DNA from: Mucilaginibacter jinjuensis
GTDB taxonomy: Bacteria > Bacteroidota > Bacteroidia > Sphingobacteriales > Sphingobacteriaceae
NCBI RefSeq assembly: GCF_028596025.1
Contig: NZ_CP117167.1
Location: 4,712,001 to 4,776,000, forward strand
DNA length: 64,000 nt
Reading direction: 5' to 3'
Shown piece after piece: positions 9,887 to 18,858 of the stretch. Made by a program: the position numbers and the translations under genes. How positions within the stretch are numbered: the stretch's first letter is position 1; every line of letters starts with the position of its first letter. Under the pieces are notes generated by a model. That model did no database searches. It saw only the letters and a program-made list of their open reading frames with translations, and had not been told where the DNA came from.

Positions 9887-10876
9887 TTATTTTACAACTA
9901 CTGTGCTATCATTCGCTATCTGATATTTAAAGTGTTTAGTGAAGCTTAGTATTTCCATTATCGTATCTAAATGCTGATTGCCTAACTTTATTGAAATGCG
10001 CTCATCAAGTAGCTTTTTGTTTTCTACAGTTATTTTGGTATTGTATTCTTTTTCAAGGGCCTTAAATACGTTATCCAGCTTTTCCTGCTCAAATACAAAG
10101 TTGTTTTTGCACCAGGCATTAACAGACGGTTCGCGTATAGGCTGCGTTACCAGCTGGTTACTCGCATAGCACAATACGGCTTGCTGCTGTGGCAGTAACA
10201 TTATTGGCGCACGCTTAATTTTGTTGTTTGCCATGGTGATGCCAACCTTACCGGTAACCACACTTACACTGGTCATACATGCCTTCTCATCAGTATTAAC
10301 ATCAAATGATGTACCCAGCACAGTGATATTCATATTAGGCGTTTTAACTATGAACGGATGCTTGCTTTGATGTTTAATATCAAAAAACGCCCGCCCCTTT
10401 ACCAATTCAACTACACGGGTTTTACCGTTGAAGCTTTTTGGATACTTAAACTCGGCACCAGCATTTAGCCAAACCTTCGAACTATCGGGCAACATAATGT
10501 GTAAAACCCTGTTGGTTGGTACATTTATCACTTTTTTGTCGCGCTCGCTTACCGTTACTTTAACAGCAGGCCATACGGCATAACAAACAATGGCCAAAAC
10601 TGCCGCTACCGAAGCTACCTTCAGCCACAGTTGCTTTACATTATGCTTTGGGGCTGCTACCATTGTATCTGCTTCGCCTGCATTCATTCTCTTCTGGATA
10701 TTCTCAAATATCCTTTGTTTTACCTGCGCTTCGGTTTCATCTCCTGTCGAATCTATTTCTTCGATACCGCCTGTATGTATTGCTTCGTACCACCGGTTAA
10801 GTCGCTCCTTTTCTTCGGTAGTTGCCGTACCGTTGAGGTATCTTTTTGCCAGTAGCTTTAGTTCATTTACTCCCAT
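9887..10876 (-). CDS. FecR-family anti-sigma factor
   Basis: 329 residues: N-terminal cytoplasmic helical region (1-80) that binds the sigma factor, one membrane helix at ~86-106, then a periplasmic FecR domain (~115-215) and a C-terminal domain (~255-325, DUF4974-like) that contacts the STN domain of the receptor. Regulators of this family release or activate their sigma factor when the receptor is loaded. It lies between the sigma gene (166 bases upstream) and the SusC gene (145 bases downstream) on the same strand, the standard order. Confidence 0.92.
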   Translation of the reverse strand: MGVNELKLLAKRYLNGTATTEEKERLNRWYEAIHTGGIEEIDSTGDETEAQVKQRIFENIQKRMNAGEADTMVAAPKHNVKQLWLKVASVAAVLAIVCYAVWPAVKVTVSERDKKVINVPTNRVLHIMLPDSSKVWLNAGAEFKYPKSFNGKTRVVELVKGRAFFDIKHQSKHPFIVKTPNMNITVLGTSFDVNTDEKACMTSVSVVTGKVGITMANNKIKRAPIMLLPQQQAVLCYASNQLVTQPIREPSVNAWCKNNFVFEQEKLDNVFKALEKEYNTKITVENKKLLDERISIKLGNQHLDTIMEILSFTKHFKYQIANDSTVVVK

Positions 10877-11042
10877 TGAAATTATTATCCCCTAATTACA
10901 CTTATTAAGAGTATTGTTACCGGCATTTACCCTTGCCCTATTTATAAAAAAGTTGAATTATTTTTAATTAGTGTACGAAATACACAGAAAAATTTCAAGA
11001 AAACAATAGTAATCTTAAAAAAGAGAAAAAATTAAAGTCGAA

Positions 11043-11630
11043 TTAGTGCTTAAAAAGAAGAAAACAAACAAAAAGAGTTAAAAACTCGCTCGTTACACCC
11101 AGGTTTGTGCGAATAATTCGCAAAGCTTTGGTTAAATGACCTTCGGCAGTTTTCTGCGACATATTTAATCGCTGGGCAACGTCTGATAAAGATTGATCGT
11201 GAAGTTTATTGTATTGAAAAACGAGCCTGCACTTTTCGGGAAGTTTATTGGAGAGCTCGGTAATAATTTGCAACAGTATTTTATGATCTACATTAATTTC
11301 GGATATGCCTGCCACATTAATTAGTGCCGCATTATCTTCTTTCACCTTACATTTCTTTTCATTGGCTATATAATGATACACACTATAGCGTGCCATAGCA
11401 GCCAGGTATTGCGGCAGGGACTGGATAATTAGCGTAGTCCTTTTTTTCCATAACGTAAGGAAAACCTCCTGCACAATTTCCTCAGCCGCATTGGTATCTT
11501 TTAAAAGTTTATAAGCTATATAATATAGTTTATCCCAGTAACGGTTATAAATTTCCGTAAACGCCCCTTCATTACCGCTTTGTAAGAGAGAGGTTAATTC
11601 ATCATCATTAAATAAATGAATAGCGTTCAC
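11043..11630 (-). CDS. ECF RNA polymerase sigma factor (FecI-like, Bacteroidota type)
   Basis: 195 residues with sigma-70 region 2 (~25-90: YNRYWDKLYYIAYKLLKD, then NAAEEIVQEVFLTLW) and region 4 (~125-175, helix-turn-helix DVAQRLNMSQKTAEGHLTKAL). Region 3 is missing, as in ECF factors. It should direct transcription of the adjacent SusC/SusD genes when its FecR partner signals. The extra C-terminal hydrophobic tail (FLTLFVCFLLF) is slightly odd for a cytoplasmic factor. Confidence 0.92.
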   Translation of the reverse strand: MNAIHLFNDDELTSLLQSGNEGAFTEIYNRYWDKLYYIAYKLLKDTNAAEEIVQEVFLTLWKKRTTLIIQSLPQYLAAMARYSVYHYIANEKKCKVKEDNAALINVAGISEINVDHKILLQIITELSNKLPEKCRLVFQYNKLHDQSLSDVAQRLNMSQKTAEGHLTKALRIIRTNLGVTSEFLTLFVCFLLFKH

Positions 11631-12103
11631 TGTTTAAGAATTTAAGCTAAATTTATGTAAAATTAACATAGGTTAGTATATATAAAGTACTAAGTTGTAA
11701 AACTTTTTTAAATATTTTATAAAGTACCCCCAACTTTTATCAAAATAATATCAAATACCTCATCCCCGCCTAACTAAATACTTAATTTGCATTCAACCTT
11801 GTTTTCCCAAAGCAAATTGCATATAGTATCCATAATAGCAAATTTTAGGCAAGCTAACACCATTTAGCAAAGCAAACCATCGTAAACATCCTGCTAATAA
11901 ATTACTTCACAACCCATGTGTTTAATCGTCACTCCAACATTTATTAAGAGCATTGTTTTTAATAATTTTAAGACTTGCGATTGATTACCAGCTTTTTACA
12001 AAAAAATAAAAAGCAAATTTTAACTATTAATATAATACAGAGTACTCTTAATCAGGCATTAAGGGTTTATTTCTGTGAATAAAATTTTCCTGCGAAGAAA
12101 TAA
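11631..12103. other. 473-bp AT-rich intergenic region
   Basis: Divergent spacer between the sigma factor gene and the redoxin/kinase operon. It is very AT-rich and must hold the promoters for both directions, but I find no TAnnTTTG box with a proper -33 partner, no long palindrome and no plausible small gene. Confidence 0.5.
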
Positions 12104-12691
12104 ATGAGAAAAGTTTTTGTTGCCACCTGGTTGATAGCATTGTGTGTGATGTTGTGTGGCTTATTTTGGTATAATGAATATCGGTATAATCTGCCCACTC
12201 CTATACCTATCCATTATAAAAGAATTGCCAACGGCCGTTACATTAAATTAGATAAAGGTTTACAATTTAATAATAACAAACCCACCTTCCTGCATTTCTT
12301 TAATCCCGATTGCCCATGCTCGCGGTTTAATATCAGGCATTTTAAAGAAATTGTTGAGCAATATGGTAACAGGGCCAATTTTGCAATTATCGTAATATCG
12401 CATCAACCGTTTGATGCTACAGCAATTCAACGTAAATTTGAGCTGAATATACCTGTTATACATAATCCGGCGTTAGCTGTTTTATGTGGGGTATATTCAA
12501 CACCACAGGCTGTGATTATAAATAGTGAAGGAAGGCTATTTTACAGGGGTAACTATAATCGCAGCAGATATTGTACAGATACGCAAACTGCTTATGCGCG
12601 CCAGGCCATTGACGACCTGTTAAATAAACGTGCAAACAGCATTACAGATTTTTTAGCTACAACGGCATACGGATGCCAACTTTCTGAATAA
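12104..12691 (+). CDS. Membrane-anchored thioredoxin-fold protein with CxC motif
   Basis: 195 residues: an N-terminal uncleaved membrane anchor (~5-23), then a thioredoxin/AhpC-TSA-like fold. The active-site loop reads N-P-D-C70-P-C72-S, a CxC pair rather than the usual CxxC. The cis-proline region is present (YSTPQAVII). Further cysteines occur at ~127, ~160 and ~191. A periplasm-facing redox role is likely from topology, but substrate and partner are unknown. The stop is only 5 bases before the hybrid kinase start, so the two are co-transcribed and may form a redox-sensing unit. Confidence 0.7.
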   Translation: MRKVFVATWLIALCVMLCGLFWYNEYRYNLPTPIPIHYKRIANGRYIKLDKGLQFNNNKPTFLHFFNPDCPCSRFNIRHFKEIVEQYGNRANFAIIVISHQPFDATAIQRKFELNIPVIHNPALAVLCGVYSTPQAVIINSEGRLFYRGNYNRSRYCTDTQTAYARQAIDDLLNKRANSITDFLATTAYGCQLSE

Positions 12692-12696
12692 CGAAT

Positions 12697-15051
12697 ATGA
12701 CAAACAACCTGGACCCCGACTTTCTACTACAAAAACAGCGTCTCAGACAACAGGTCAACAAACGCTCTGACAAGCTGATGGATTACTTCCTGGTTGCCTA
12801 CACTGTAGCAGCCTTGTTTTTCGCTATATTTTATGAAACCTGGTTTATGGCTTTATCGGTTAGCGGCATTTTGCTGCTGGCTTATTACTCTGTAAAACTT
12901 GCTTTACCAAAATCAGACCTGTACCAGTATGTAATGAGCGCTGTGCTGGGTTTTTTTATGGCCTTGTTTATATACCAGATGCACGGCATGTCAGAGATGC
13001 ACTTCTTTGCTTTTATAGGCAGTGCTGTGCTCATCACCTATCAAAACTGGAAACTGCAACTACCCATGCTTATTGTGGTATCCATACATCATATTTTGTT
13101 TAGCTATCTGCAGCATATTGGGGTTGAGGGAGTTTATTTTTCACAATTGCCTTATTATGATTTCGGCACGCTGGTTATCCACCTGGTACTTACGGTATGT
13201 ATTTATTTTATATGCGCTTTGTGGGCGTATCAGTTAGATAAGTATGGTGATATACAAATTCGCCAAACCATTAAGATCAGTAATTTCCAGAAAGAGGCCG
13301 AATTGCACGAGGAAAGGAAACGCAACGAAGATGCAATGAAAGCCTACATGCAGGATCTCGAAAAGATTAACAACGAACTGATGGTTTCTAAATCGCTGGC
13401 GGAGCAAAGCCGCCTGGATGCAGAAAGCGCCCGCGAAGCCGAAGAGCATGCCCACCGCCAAACAGAAAAAGCCCTGCTCGAAGCCGAACGCGCCAACCAG
13501 GCCAAAAGTACTTTTCTGGCTACCATGAGCCACGAGATCCGTACGCCGATGAATGGGGTGATCGGCATGTCGTACCTGTTATCTGATACGCCTTTAAATG
13601 AACAGCAACGATTATATACTGATACCATCACCGCCAGTGGCGAGAACTTGCTGGTAGTAATTAATGATATTTTAGATTATTCGAAAATAGAGGCCGGCAG
13701 CATGGAACTCGACATTGCCGACTTTGATATGCGCAGTTGTATTGAAGATGTGCTTGATATTTGCAGCACCGCCGCCGGTAAAAAGAACCTCGAAGTTGGT
13801 TACCTGATAGAAGATGAAGTGCCCATGCAGATAGTGGGCGATAAAAACCGGTTGCAGCAAATATTAACCAACCTAATTGGCAATGCCATTAAGTTTACCG
13901 AAAAAGGTGAAGTATTTGTTACCGTTAAAAAGGTGGGCATTTTCCACGATAACTCCATGAACCTGCAGTTTGAAGTACGAGATACCGGTATTGGTATTGG
14001 CGAAGAAAAACTACAGCGCTTGTTCAAAGCATTCTCTCAGGGCGATTCATCAACCACGCGGCGATATGGCGGCACCGGGCTTGGGCTTGTAATTTCTGAA
14101 AAGCTGGTTAAAATGATGAAGGGCAATATGAGTGTAGAGAGTAAGCCGAATGAAGGTTCTACATTTATATTTACCATTCATACCACTATCGGCAAACGGG
14201 TGTTAACGCCGTATACACAATATAATATGAGCGCTTTTGCCGGCCGTAAAGTATTGGTGGTTGATGACAACAATACCAACCTTACCATTTTAAAGAAACA
14301 AATGGAGAAATGGAAGCTGGAGCCCACCACCGCCAATGGCAGTGTTGCAGGTTTAGAAGCGTTTCAGAAAAGTAATTTCGATCTGGTGATTACCGATTTT
14401 AACATGCCTGATATGGACGGCCATCAACTTACAGACGAAATTAAAAAGCATAATGCCAACATCCCGGTATTGTTGTTAAGTTCGGTATGCGACCAGGCCC
14501 AGTTGAATAAACCGGGGCTATACACGTCTATCTTAACTAAACCGGTTAAAGAATATATCCTGAGCAAGCATATTTCTGATGCATTAAAAGGCGATAACGA
14601 TGTGCCTGCAAGAGATGAATCGGGTGTACAAAAGATCTCGCCTGAATTTGCCAAGAAAAATCCGCTGCGGATACTCATCGCCGAAGACAACAAGATTAAT
14701 CAGCGCGTAATGACCCAAGTGCTTAAACGCATGGGCTACGAAGCCGACGTTGCCGATGATGGCGCCATGGCCGTTAAAATGGCTACTGACAAAGCGTACG
14801 ATGTGATATTAATGGACGTGCAAATGCCAGAAATGGACGGCATGGAAGCCACGCAGGTAATCAGAAACACCTTAAATAAACAACCGGTTATCATGGCCCT
14901 CACCGCCAACACCATGCAAGGCGACCGCGAAGATTGCCTGCAAGCCGGCATGGACGATTATTTAGGTAAACCTATTAAGGTTGATGAACTGATTGCCAAA
15001 CTGGCCCACTGGTACTGGAAAATGCAGTTGAATAACGAGACGATTTTGTAG
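12697..15051 (+). CDS. Hybrid sensor histidine kinase with two receiver domains
   Basis: 784 residues. Membrane sensor region of about six helices (~28-180) containing the MHGMSEMHFF and SIHHILFSYL patterns seen in membrane modules of some chemoreceptors and kinases; a coiled coil (~190-270, rich in E/A/K); HisKA with H279 in SHEIRTP; HATPase with N-box and two G-boxes (GIGIGEEK, GGTGLGLV); receiver 1 (~508-620, D567) and receiver 2 (~655-770, D707). There is no Hpt or DNA-binding domain, so phosphate must leave to a partner elsewhere or signalling is by protein contact. Its operon partner is the CxC redoxin. Confidence 0.9.
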   Translation: MTNNLDPDFLLQKQRLRQQVNKRSDKLMDYFLVAYTVAALFFAIFYETWFMALSVSGILLLAYYSVKLALPKSDLYQYVMSAVLGFFMALFIYQMHGMSEMHFFAFIGSAVLITYQNWKLQLPMLIVVSIHHILFSYLQHIGVEGVYFSQLPYYDFGTLVIHLVLTVCIYFICALWAYQLDKYGDIQIRQTIKISNFQKEAELHEERKRNEDAMKAYMQDLEKINNELMVSKSLAEQSRLDAESAREAEEHAHRQTEKALLEAERANQAKSTFLATMSHEIRTPMNGVIGMSYLLSDTPLNEQQRLYTDTITASGENLLVVINDILDYSKIEAGSMELDIADFDMRSCIEDVLDICSTAAGKKNLEVGYLIEDEVPMQIVGDKNRLQQILTNLIGNAIKFTEKGEVFVTVKKVGIFHDNSMNLQFEVRDTGIGIGEEKLQRLFKAFSQGDSSTTRRYGGTGLGLVISEKLVKMMKGNMSVESKPNEGSTFIFTIHTTIGKRVLTPYTQYNMSAFAGRKVLVVDDNNTNLTILKKQMEKWKLEPTTANGSVAGLEAFQKSNFDLVITDFNMPDMDGHQLTDEIKKHNANIPVLLLSSVCDQAQLNKPGLYTSILTKPVKEYILSKHISDALKGDNDVPARDESGVQKISPEFAKKNPLRILIAEDNKINQRVMTQVLKRMGYEADVADDGAMAVKMATDKAYDVILMDVQMPEMDGMEATQVIRNTLNKQPVIMALTANTMQGDREDCLQAGMDDYLGKPIKVDELIAKLAHWYWKMQLNNETIL

Positions 15052-15060
15052 TAAAAAACC

Positions 15061-15147
15061 TTGTCATTGCGAGGTACGAAGCAATCTCGTAACTATGCAG
15101 GTCGAATAATGCATGCGACGAGATTGCTTCGTACCTCGCAATGACAA
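15061..15147. repeat. 30-bp perfect inverted repeat
   Basis: Arms 15061-15090 and 15118-15147 are perfect reverse complements with a 27-base loop. The arm contains the GTCATTGCGAGG ... GCAATCTCGT pattern that resembles a dispersed intergenic repeat found in many bacterial genomes (from memory). It sits between the convergent kinase gene and the last gene of the lipid operon and could also stop transcription from either side, although no T-run follows. Confidence 0.9.
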
Positions 15148-15189
15148 TTTGGGAGTTCTGTCTTGTTTCTTGGATCTCGCTTCTTGCCT

Positions 15190-16428
15190 CTATCTTTCAG
15201 TATTATTGGGCCTGCTATACACCAAATGCATTACATTGATATTGCGCATGGCGAAGGCAGCTTCGCAATAGCATAAGTAATAATTCCATTTACGGATAAA
15301 GCGATCATCGAAACCAAGCACGCGTACTTTTTGCAAACTCGCATTAAACTGTTGGTGCCATAATTTAAGCGTAGTGGCATAGTCAATGCCAAGGTCTTTT
15401 AAATCAACCAAAGTAAAATCACCTGTACGATTTACGGAAGCATTGATGGCCCCTACAGATGGCAGCAATGACCCCGGGAAGATATGTTTCTGGATCCAAT
15501 CCACTCCTTTGCGTAAACTATTGTAACGCGAATCGGGACTGGTGATTACCTGTATAGCCAGGATACCGTTTGGTTTCAGCATTTCGTGGCAGCGTTTAAA
15601 GTATCCGTCGAGGTATTTATGGCCAACGGCTTCCAGCATTTCTACTGAAACCAGTTTATCAAACTGGCCTTCCATCTGGCGATAATCTTTCATTAATATC
15701 TCTACCCTATCGCTTAAACCTTCGGCCGCTACACGTTCTCGGGCCATTTTCAATTGTTCTTCAGATATGGTGAGCGATGTTACTTTGCAACCATAATTTT
15801 TAGCCATATAAATAGCATTACCGCCCCATCCGCTGCCAATCTCTAAAACATGGTCGGTAGGTTGCAAATGCAATTGGCGACATAAACGTTCGTATTTTGC
15901 GTACTGGGCTTCCTCTAACGACAAACCTTCTTTGTAGAAATAGGCGGCCGAGTAGGTCATAGTTGGATCAAGGAAACTGGCGAAGAAATCGTTATTGAGA
16001 TCGTAATGCTCAGAGATATTTTTGCGTGATCCTGTTAATGTATTGGCACGTTTCGAATTATAGACCTTGTTAAAAAATTTCAGCAGGTTTAAAGCTACAG
16101 ATCGTGCTTTACTACCCGATACACCGGGCGCGTTCTCAATATTTAATAACACCCATTTTATTACGTTGGTAATATTGTCGGTATCCCACAAACCATCTAC
16201 ATAAGCTTCGCCAAAACCAATATCGCCGTATAAAATAATCCGTTTGTAGAAGGCTTCATCATTAATAGAAATGCGTGCCGAAATATTGCCTTCACCTGTG
16301 CCTATTGAAACACCTTCACCATCGGGCAGGGTTAAAAAAAGGTGACCTTTGGTCATTTTAGAAAGCACCTCTAATACCACATTTTGGTAGAAGCTATTTT
16401 TTTTGACAAGTGTTAATGTATCAGACAT
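15190..16428 (-). CDS. Cyclopropane-fatty-acyl-phospholipid synthase-family methyltransferase
   Basis: 412 residues from the ATG at 16428; a start at 16470 is also open. N-terminal CFA domain, then a class I SAM fold with motif I VLEIGSGWGG, the VSVEMLEAVG segment, the IFPG segment, and a C-terminal YCEAAFAMRNI that aligns with the region of the conserved CFA cysteine. These fit a true CFA synthase, which adds a methylene or methyl group from SAM to unsaturated acyl chains in membrane phospholipids. It is the last gene of a nine-gene operon and directly follows DUF1365 and a flavin oxidoreductase, a trio found together in many bacteria. Confidence 0.88.
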   Translation of the reverse strand: MSDTLTLVKKNSFYQNVVLEVLSKMTKGHLFLTLPDGEGVSIGTGEGNISARISINDEAFYKRIILYGDIGFGEAYVDGLWDTDNITNVIKWVLLNIENAPGVSGSKARSVALNLLKFFNKVYNSKRANTLTGSRKNISEHYDLNNDFFASFLDPTMTYSAAYFYKEGLSLEEAQYAKYERLCRQLHLQPTDHVLEIGSGWGGNAIYMAKNYGCKVTSLTISEEQLKMARERVAAEGLSDRVEILMKDYRQMEGQFDKLVSVEMLEAVGHKYLDGYFKRCHEMLKPNGILAIQVITSPDSRYNSLRKGVDWIQKHIFPGSLLPSVGAINASVNRTGDFTLVDLKDLGIDYATTLKLWHQQFNASLQKVRVLGFDDRFIRKWNYYLCYCEAAFAMRNINVMHLVYSRPNNTER

Positions 16429-16501
16429 GGGTAATATAATCGGCTTATAATCTTTTAGGTATGTACGCATAATACATGCACTAAAGTTTTTACCGATTGT
16501 G

Positions 16502-17317
16502 CTATTTACCCTGATATGGGCGATATACTCCTTTTTGGAGATGGATATTTTCAGCCTTCTTATGGAAAGGCAATTTCTTTAACCAAAGCTTTAAAGCCTG
16601 CCAGTGAATTAAGCCTATAACCTTAAGCGTAATCAACGGGAAACTAAAAAAATAATACAACAATTTGCCATCGGTTAATGGCACACGTTTGCCATTAAGT
16701 GTGCTGATGAAAAATCGGTTGCCTTCTTTATCAAAATCATCAATCCTGATATTTAACTTTGCACCCGGCACTTGTAGGTTAAAATCGAAATTGGTGTCCA
16801 TATCAATAAATGGCGATACGTAGAAATACTTGGTAGTATTAAGGTGGAAACTATCGCCGGTTTGGGTACCCATTCCCAGGAAGTAAGGTTTAATTTCGAG
16901 GAAGGTATTGCATACTTCTACCACGCTGCAAAACGGCTCATCATTCTCATCATAACAGAAGTAAAACGATACCGGGTTAAACTGGTAACCCAATGTGCAT
17001 AAATTGGTGAGCAGCATTATGCGGCCATTACCTATATCCACACCCTGCGTCTTGAGGTAATCGGTAATATGTTCACGAACGTTTTTAGAAGTATCCGGAT
17101 TTTCTTTGGGTAGTTGCAGGTGGTCTTCATCCCGAAAATTGAATAGGTTGAATCGGTTACGGCTCATCCAGCTCAGTTTCTTGTCCAACGTATCGATCTC
17201 ATCCAGATCGAGGTAAAACATAAAAATATCGTAATAAAAACTATGCTGTTTAGGCGCCAAACGATGGTGCATTACCCTGGCCTTGTACAAACACGAATTA
17301 ATTGCGGCTTTTGCCAT
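16502..17317 (-). CDS. DUF1365 domain-containing protein
   Basis: 271 residues covering the full DUF1365 family: the N-terminal LYKARVMHHRLAP, the FNPVSFYFCYD segment and the central YFYVSPF. Biochemical function is unknown, but the family is nearly always next to a CFA-family methyltransferase and a flavin-containing amine-oxidase-like protein. This points to a step in modified fatty-acid synthesis. It starts 14 bases after the flavin gene. The histidines and aspartates in the conserved blocks could be catalytic; this is inference. Confidence 0.85.
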   Translation of the reverse strand: MAKAAINSCLYKARVMHHRLAPKQHSFYYDIFMFYLDLDEIDTLDKKLSWMSRNRFNLFNFRDEDHLQLPKENPDTSKNVREHITDYLKTQGVDIGNGRIMLLTNLCTLGYQFNPVSFYFCYDENDEPFCSVVEVCNTFLEIKPYFLGMGTQTGDSFHLNTTKYFYVSPFIDMDTNFDFNLQVPGAKLNIRIDDFDKEGNRFFISTLNGKRVPLTDGKLLYYFFSFPLITLKVIGLIHWQALKLWLKKLPFHKKAENIHLQKGVYRPYQGK

Positions 17318-17331
17318 AACTCATATACGTG

Positions 17332-18675
17332 TTAAACCGCAGGCTGGATGATGCTATCGTCATAAACCGGTTTGCCCAGCAATTGCGAACAAAGTTGTAC
17401 CGCGCTGGCAAAAGCATCTTCATGAAAACCGTATTTAAAGTAACTGCCGCAATAGTAAATCGGTCCGCTTTCATTTAGCTTGTATAATTCTGCCTGTGCG
17501 TTAATGGCTGGAACATCAAACAAGGGATGCTCATAATCAATCTCTTTGATGATCTTTTTCTCATCGATATTATCATGCGGATTAATAGAAACGAAGTAAT
17601 TCTTTTTGTTTGACACCTGTTGCAGTTGGTTCATCCAGTAAATGGTACTCGGTTCTAACTTGCCGTTTTGTTCTTGTATCCGATAGTTCCAGCTGGCCCA
17701 GGCCAGTTTGGCTTTGGGCATAATGCTTTCGTCGGTATGCAGGGTAGCTTTGTTGTATTGATATTTAAAATTAGAAAGCAGGCTTTGTTCAAGTGATGTT
17801 GGATTATCTCTCAAAGCCAATGCCTGGTCGCCGTGTGTAGCGATGATCACCCGATCGAAAACCTGTTGCGTACCATCAGCGGCATGCACCACAGCCTTAC
17901 CATCTTCCTGATAAGATACCTTGATGGCCTTGCGGTTCACATGTATCTTATCCTTAAACGGCTTGATTAATATTTCGCGATAAGATTGACTGCCTTTATC
18001 CAACGTGTACCATTGATGCTGTGTATCCAGCCCCAGGAAACCATGATTTAAAAAGAAACGGATTAGCGTTACCGCCGGAAAATCCAGCATCTGCTCCATC
18101 GGGGTAGACCATACGGCCGAACTCATGGGCACCAGGTACTTCCAAAGCATTTCTTCACCAAAATTAAACTCACGGATATACTGCCCGATAGAGTAATTTG
18201 CATACTTGAGATCGTCCAGTATCTTCACACTCTCTTTATTAAACCTACCGATTTGCATCAGCATCTTAATATATTTCGGACTAAAGATATTCTTCCGCTG
18301 CGCGAACAAATGATTTACACTCGAACCGCTATACTCCAACCCACTCGGTACATACTGCACACTGAACGACATATCGGTCTTTTTAACAGGCGCATTTATC
18401 TCTTTAAACAGCTTACATAAATTGGGGTAGGTTTTATAGTTAAATACCATAAACCCGGTATCAATATAAACCGGCTTGTCATCCTCATCAACCGTTACAG
18501 TATTGGTATGGCCACCGATGTAATCGTTCTGCTCGTAGATAGTCAGATCAGTTACGTTCTGCAAAAAGTGCGCGCAGCCCATCCCGGCAATACCGGTACC
18601 GATGATGGCGGTAGAGCCCCCCGACCCATTAGCCCCCCGCCCCCTAAAGGGGGTTCTAAGATTATCGTTGTTCAT
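17332..18675 (-). CDS. FAD-dependent amine-oxidase-like oxidoreductase
   Basis: 447 residues. FAD-binding Rossmann motif AIIGTGIAGMGCAHFL (~24-39) followed by the Glu of YEQNDYIGGHTNT, and the C-terminal FAD site near YYCGSYFKYGFHEDAF. Family members act as desaturases or oxidases on lipids, carotenoids or amines. The DUF1365/CFA context suggests an acyl-chain desaturase or isomerase step. The first 21 residues, rich in N, G and R, are encoded inside a 246-bp repeat element (18613-18858), so the present start codon was probably supplied by that insertion. No ATG lies between the repeat edge and the Rossmann fold. Confidence 0.85.
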   Translation of the reverse strand: MNNDNLRTPFRGRGANGSGGSTAIIGTGIAGMGCAHFLQNVTDLTIYEQNDYIGGHTNTVTVDEDDKPVYIDTGFMVFNYKTYPNLCKLFKEINAPVKKTDMSFSVQYVPSGLEYSGSSVNHLFAQRKNIFSPKYIKMLMQIGRFNKESVKILDDLKYANYSIGQYIREFNFGEEMLWKYLVPMSSAVWSTPMEQMLDFPAVTLIRFFLNHGFLGLDTQHQWYTLDKGSQSYREILIKPFKDKIHVNRKAIKVSYQEDGKAVVHAADGTQQVFDRVIIATHGDQALALRDNPTSLEQSLLSNFKYQYNKATLHTDESIMPKAKLAWASWNYRIQEQNGKLEPSTIYWMNQLQQVSNKKNYFVSINPHDNIDEKKIIKEIDYEHPLFDVPAINAQAELYKLNESGPIYYCGSYFKYGFHEDAFASAVQLCSQLLGKPVYDDSIIQPAV

Positions 18676-18858
18676 TTTAATTCAATTAATTGTATAACTG
18701 CCAACTTCCCTCCTTGGGGAGGGGTGCGGTTGTATGTGCTTTGGCAGGGAGGGGTCACTCGCTTGCTAAGCATCTGAAGAAACCCCTTCCCAAGGATTTG
18801 CACATCTGCATATCCCCACATCTGCACATCCTCCTCCTTTAGGGGGTCGGGGGGCTCT
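18613..18858. repeat. 246-bp MITE-like element with 15-bp perfect terminal inverted repeats
   Basis: AGAGCCCCCCGACCC at 18613-18627 is matched perfectly in reverse complement at 18844-18858. Just inside each end is a CCCCCTAAAGG-type block. The interior holds further G/C-run hairpins and CACATCTGCA repeats, and no transposase. The element covers the last 6 codons plus stop of the alpha/beta hydrolase gene and the first 21 codons of the flavin gene. No target-site duplication is evident. Confidence 0.75.

Noticed and set aside
11631..12103. TAATTTGCA near 11782 as a promoter box
   Set aside because: It is one base short of TAnnTTTG and has no -33 partner.
15061..15147. Factor-independent terminator for the hybrid kinase
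   Set aside because: The stem is perfect but no T-run follows on either strand; described as a repeat.
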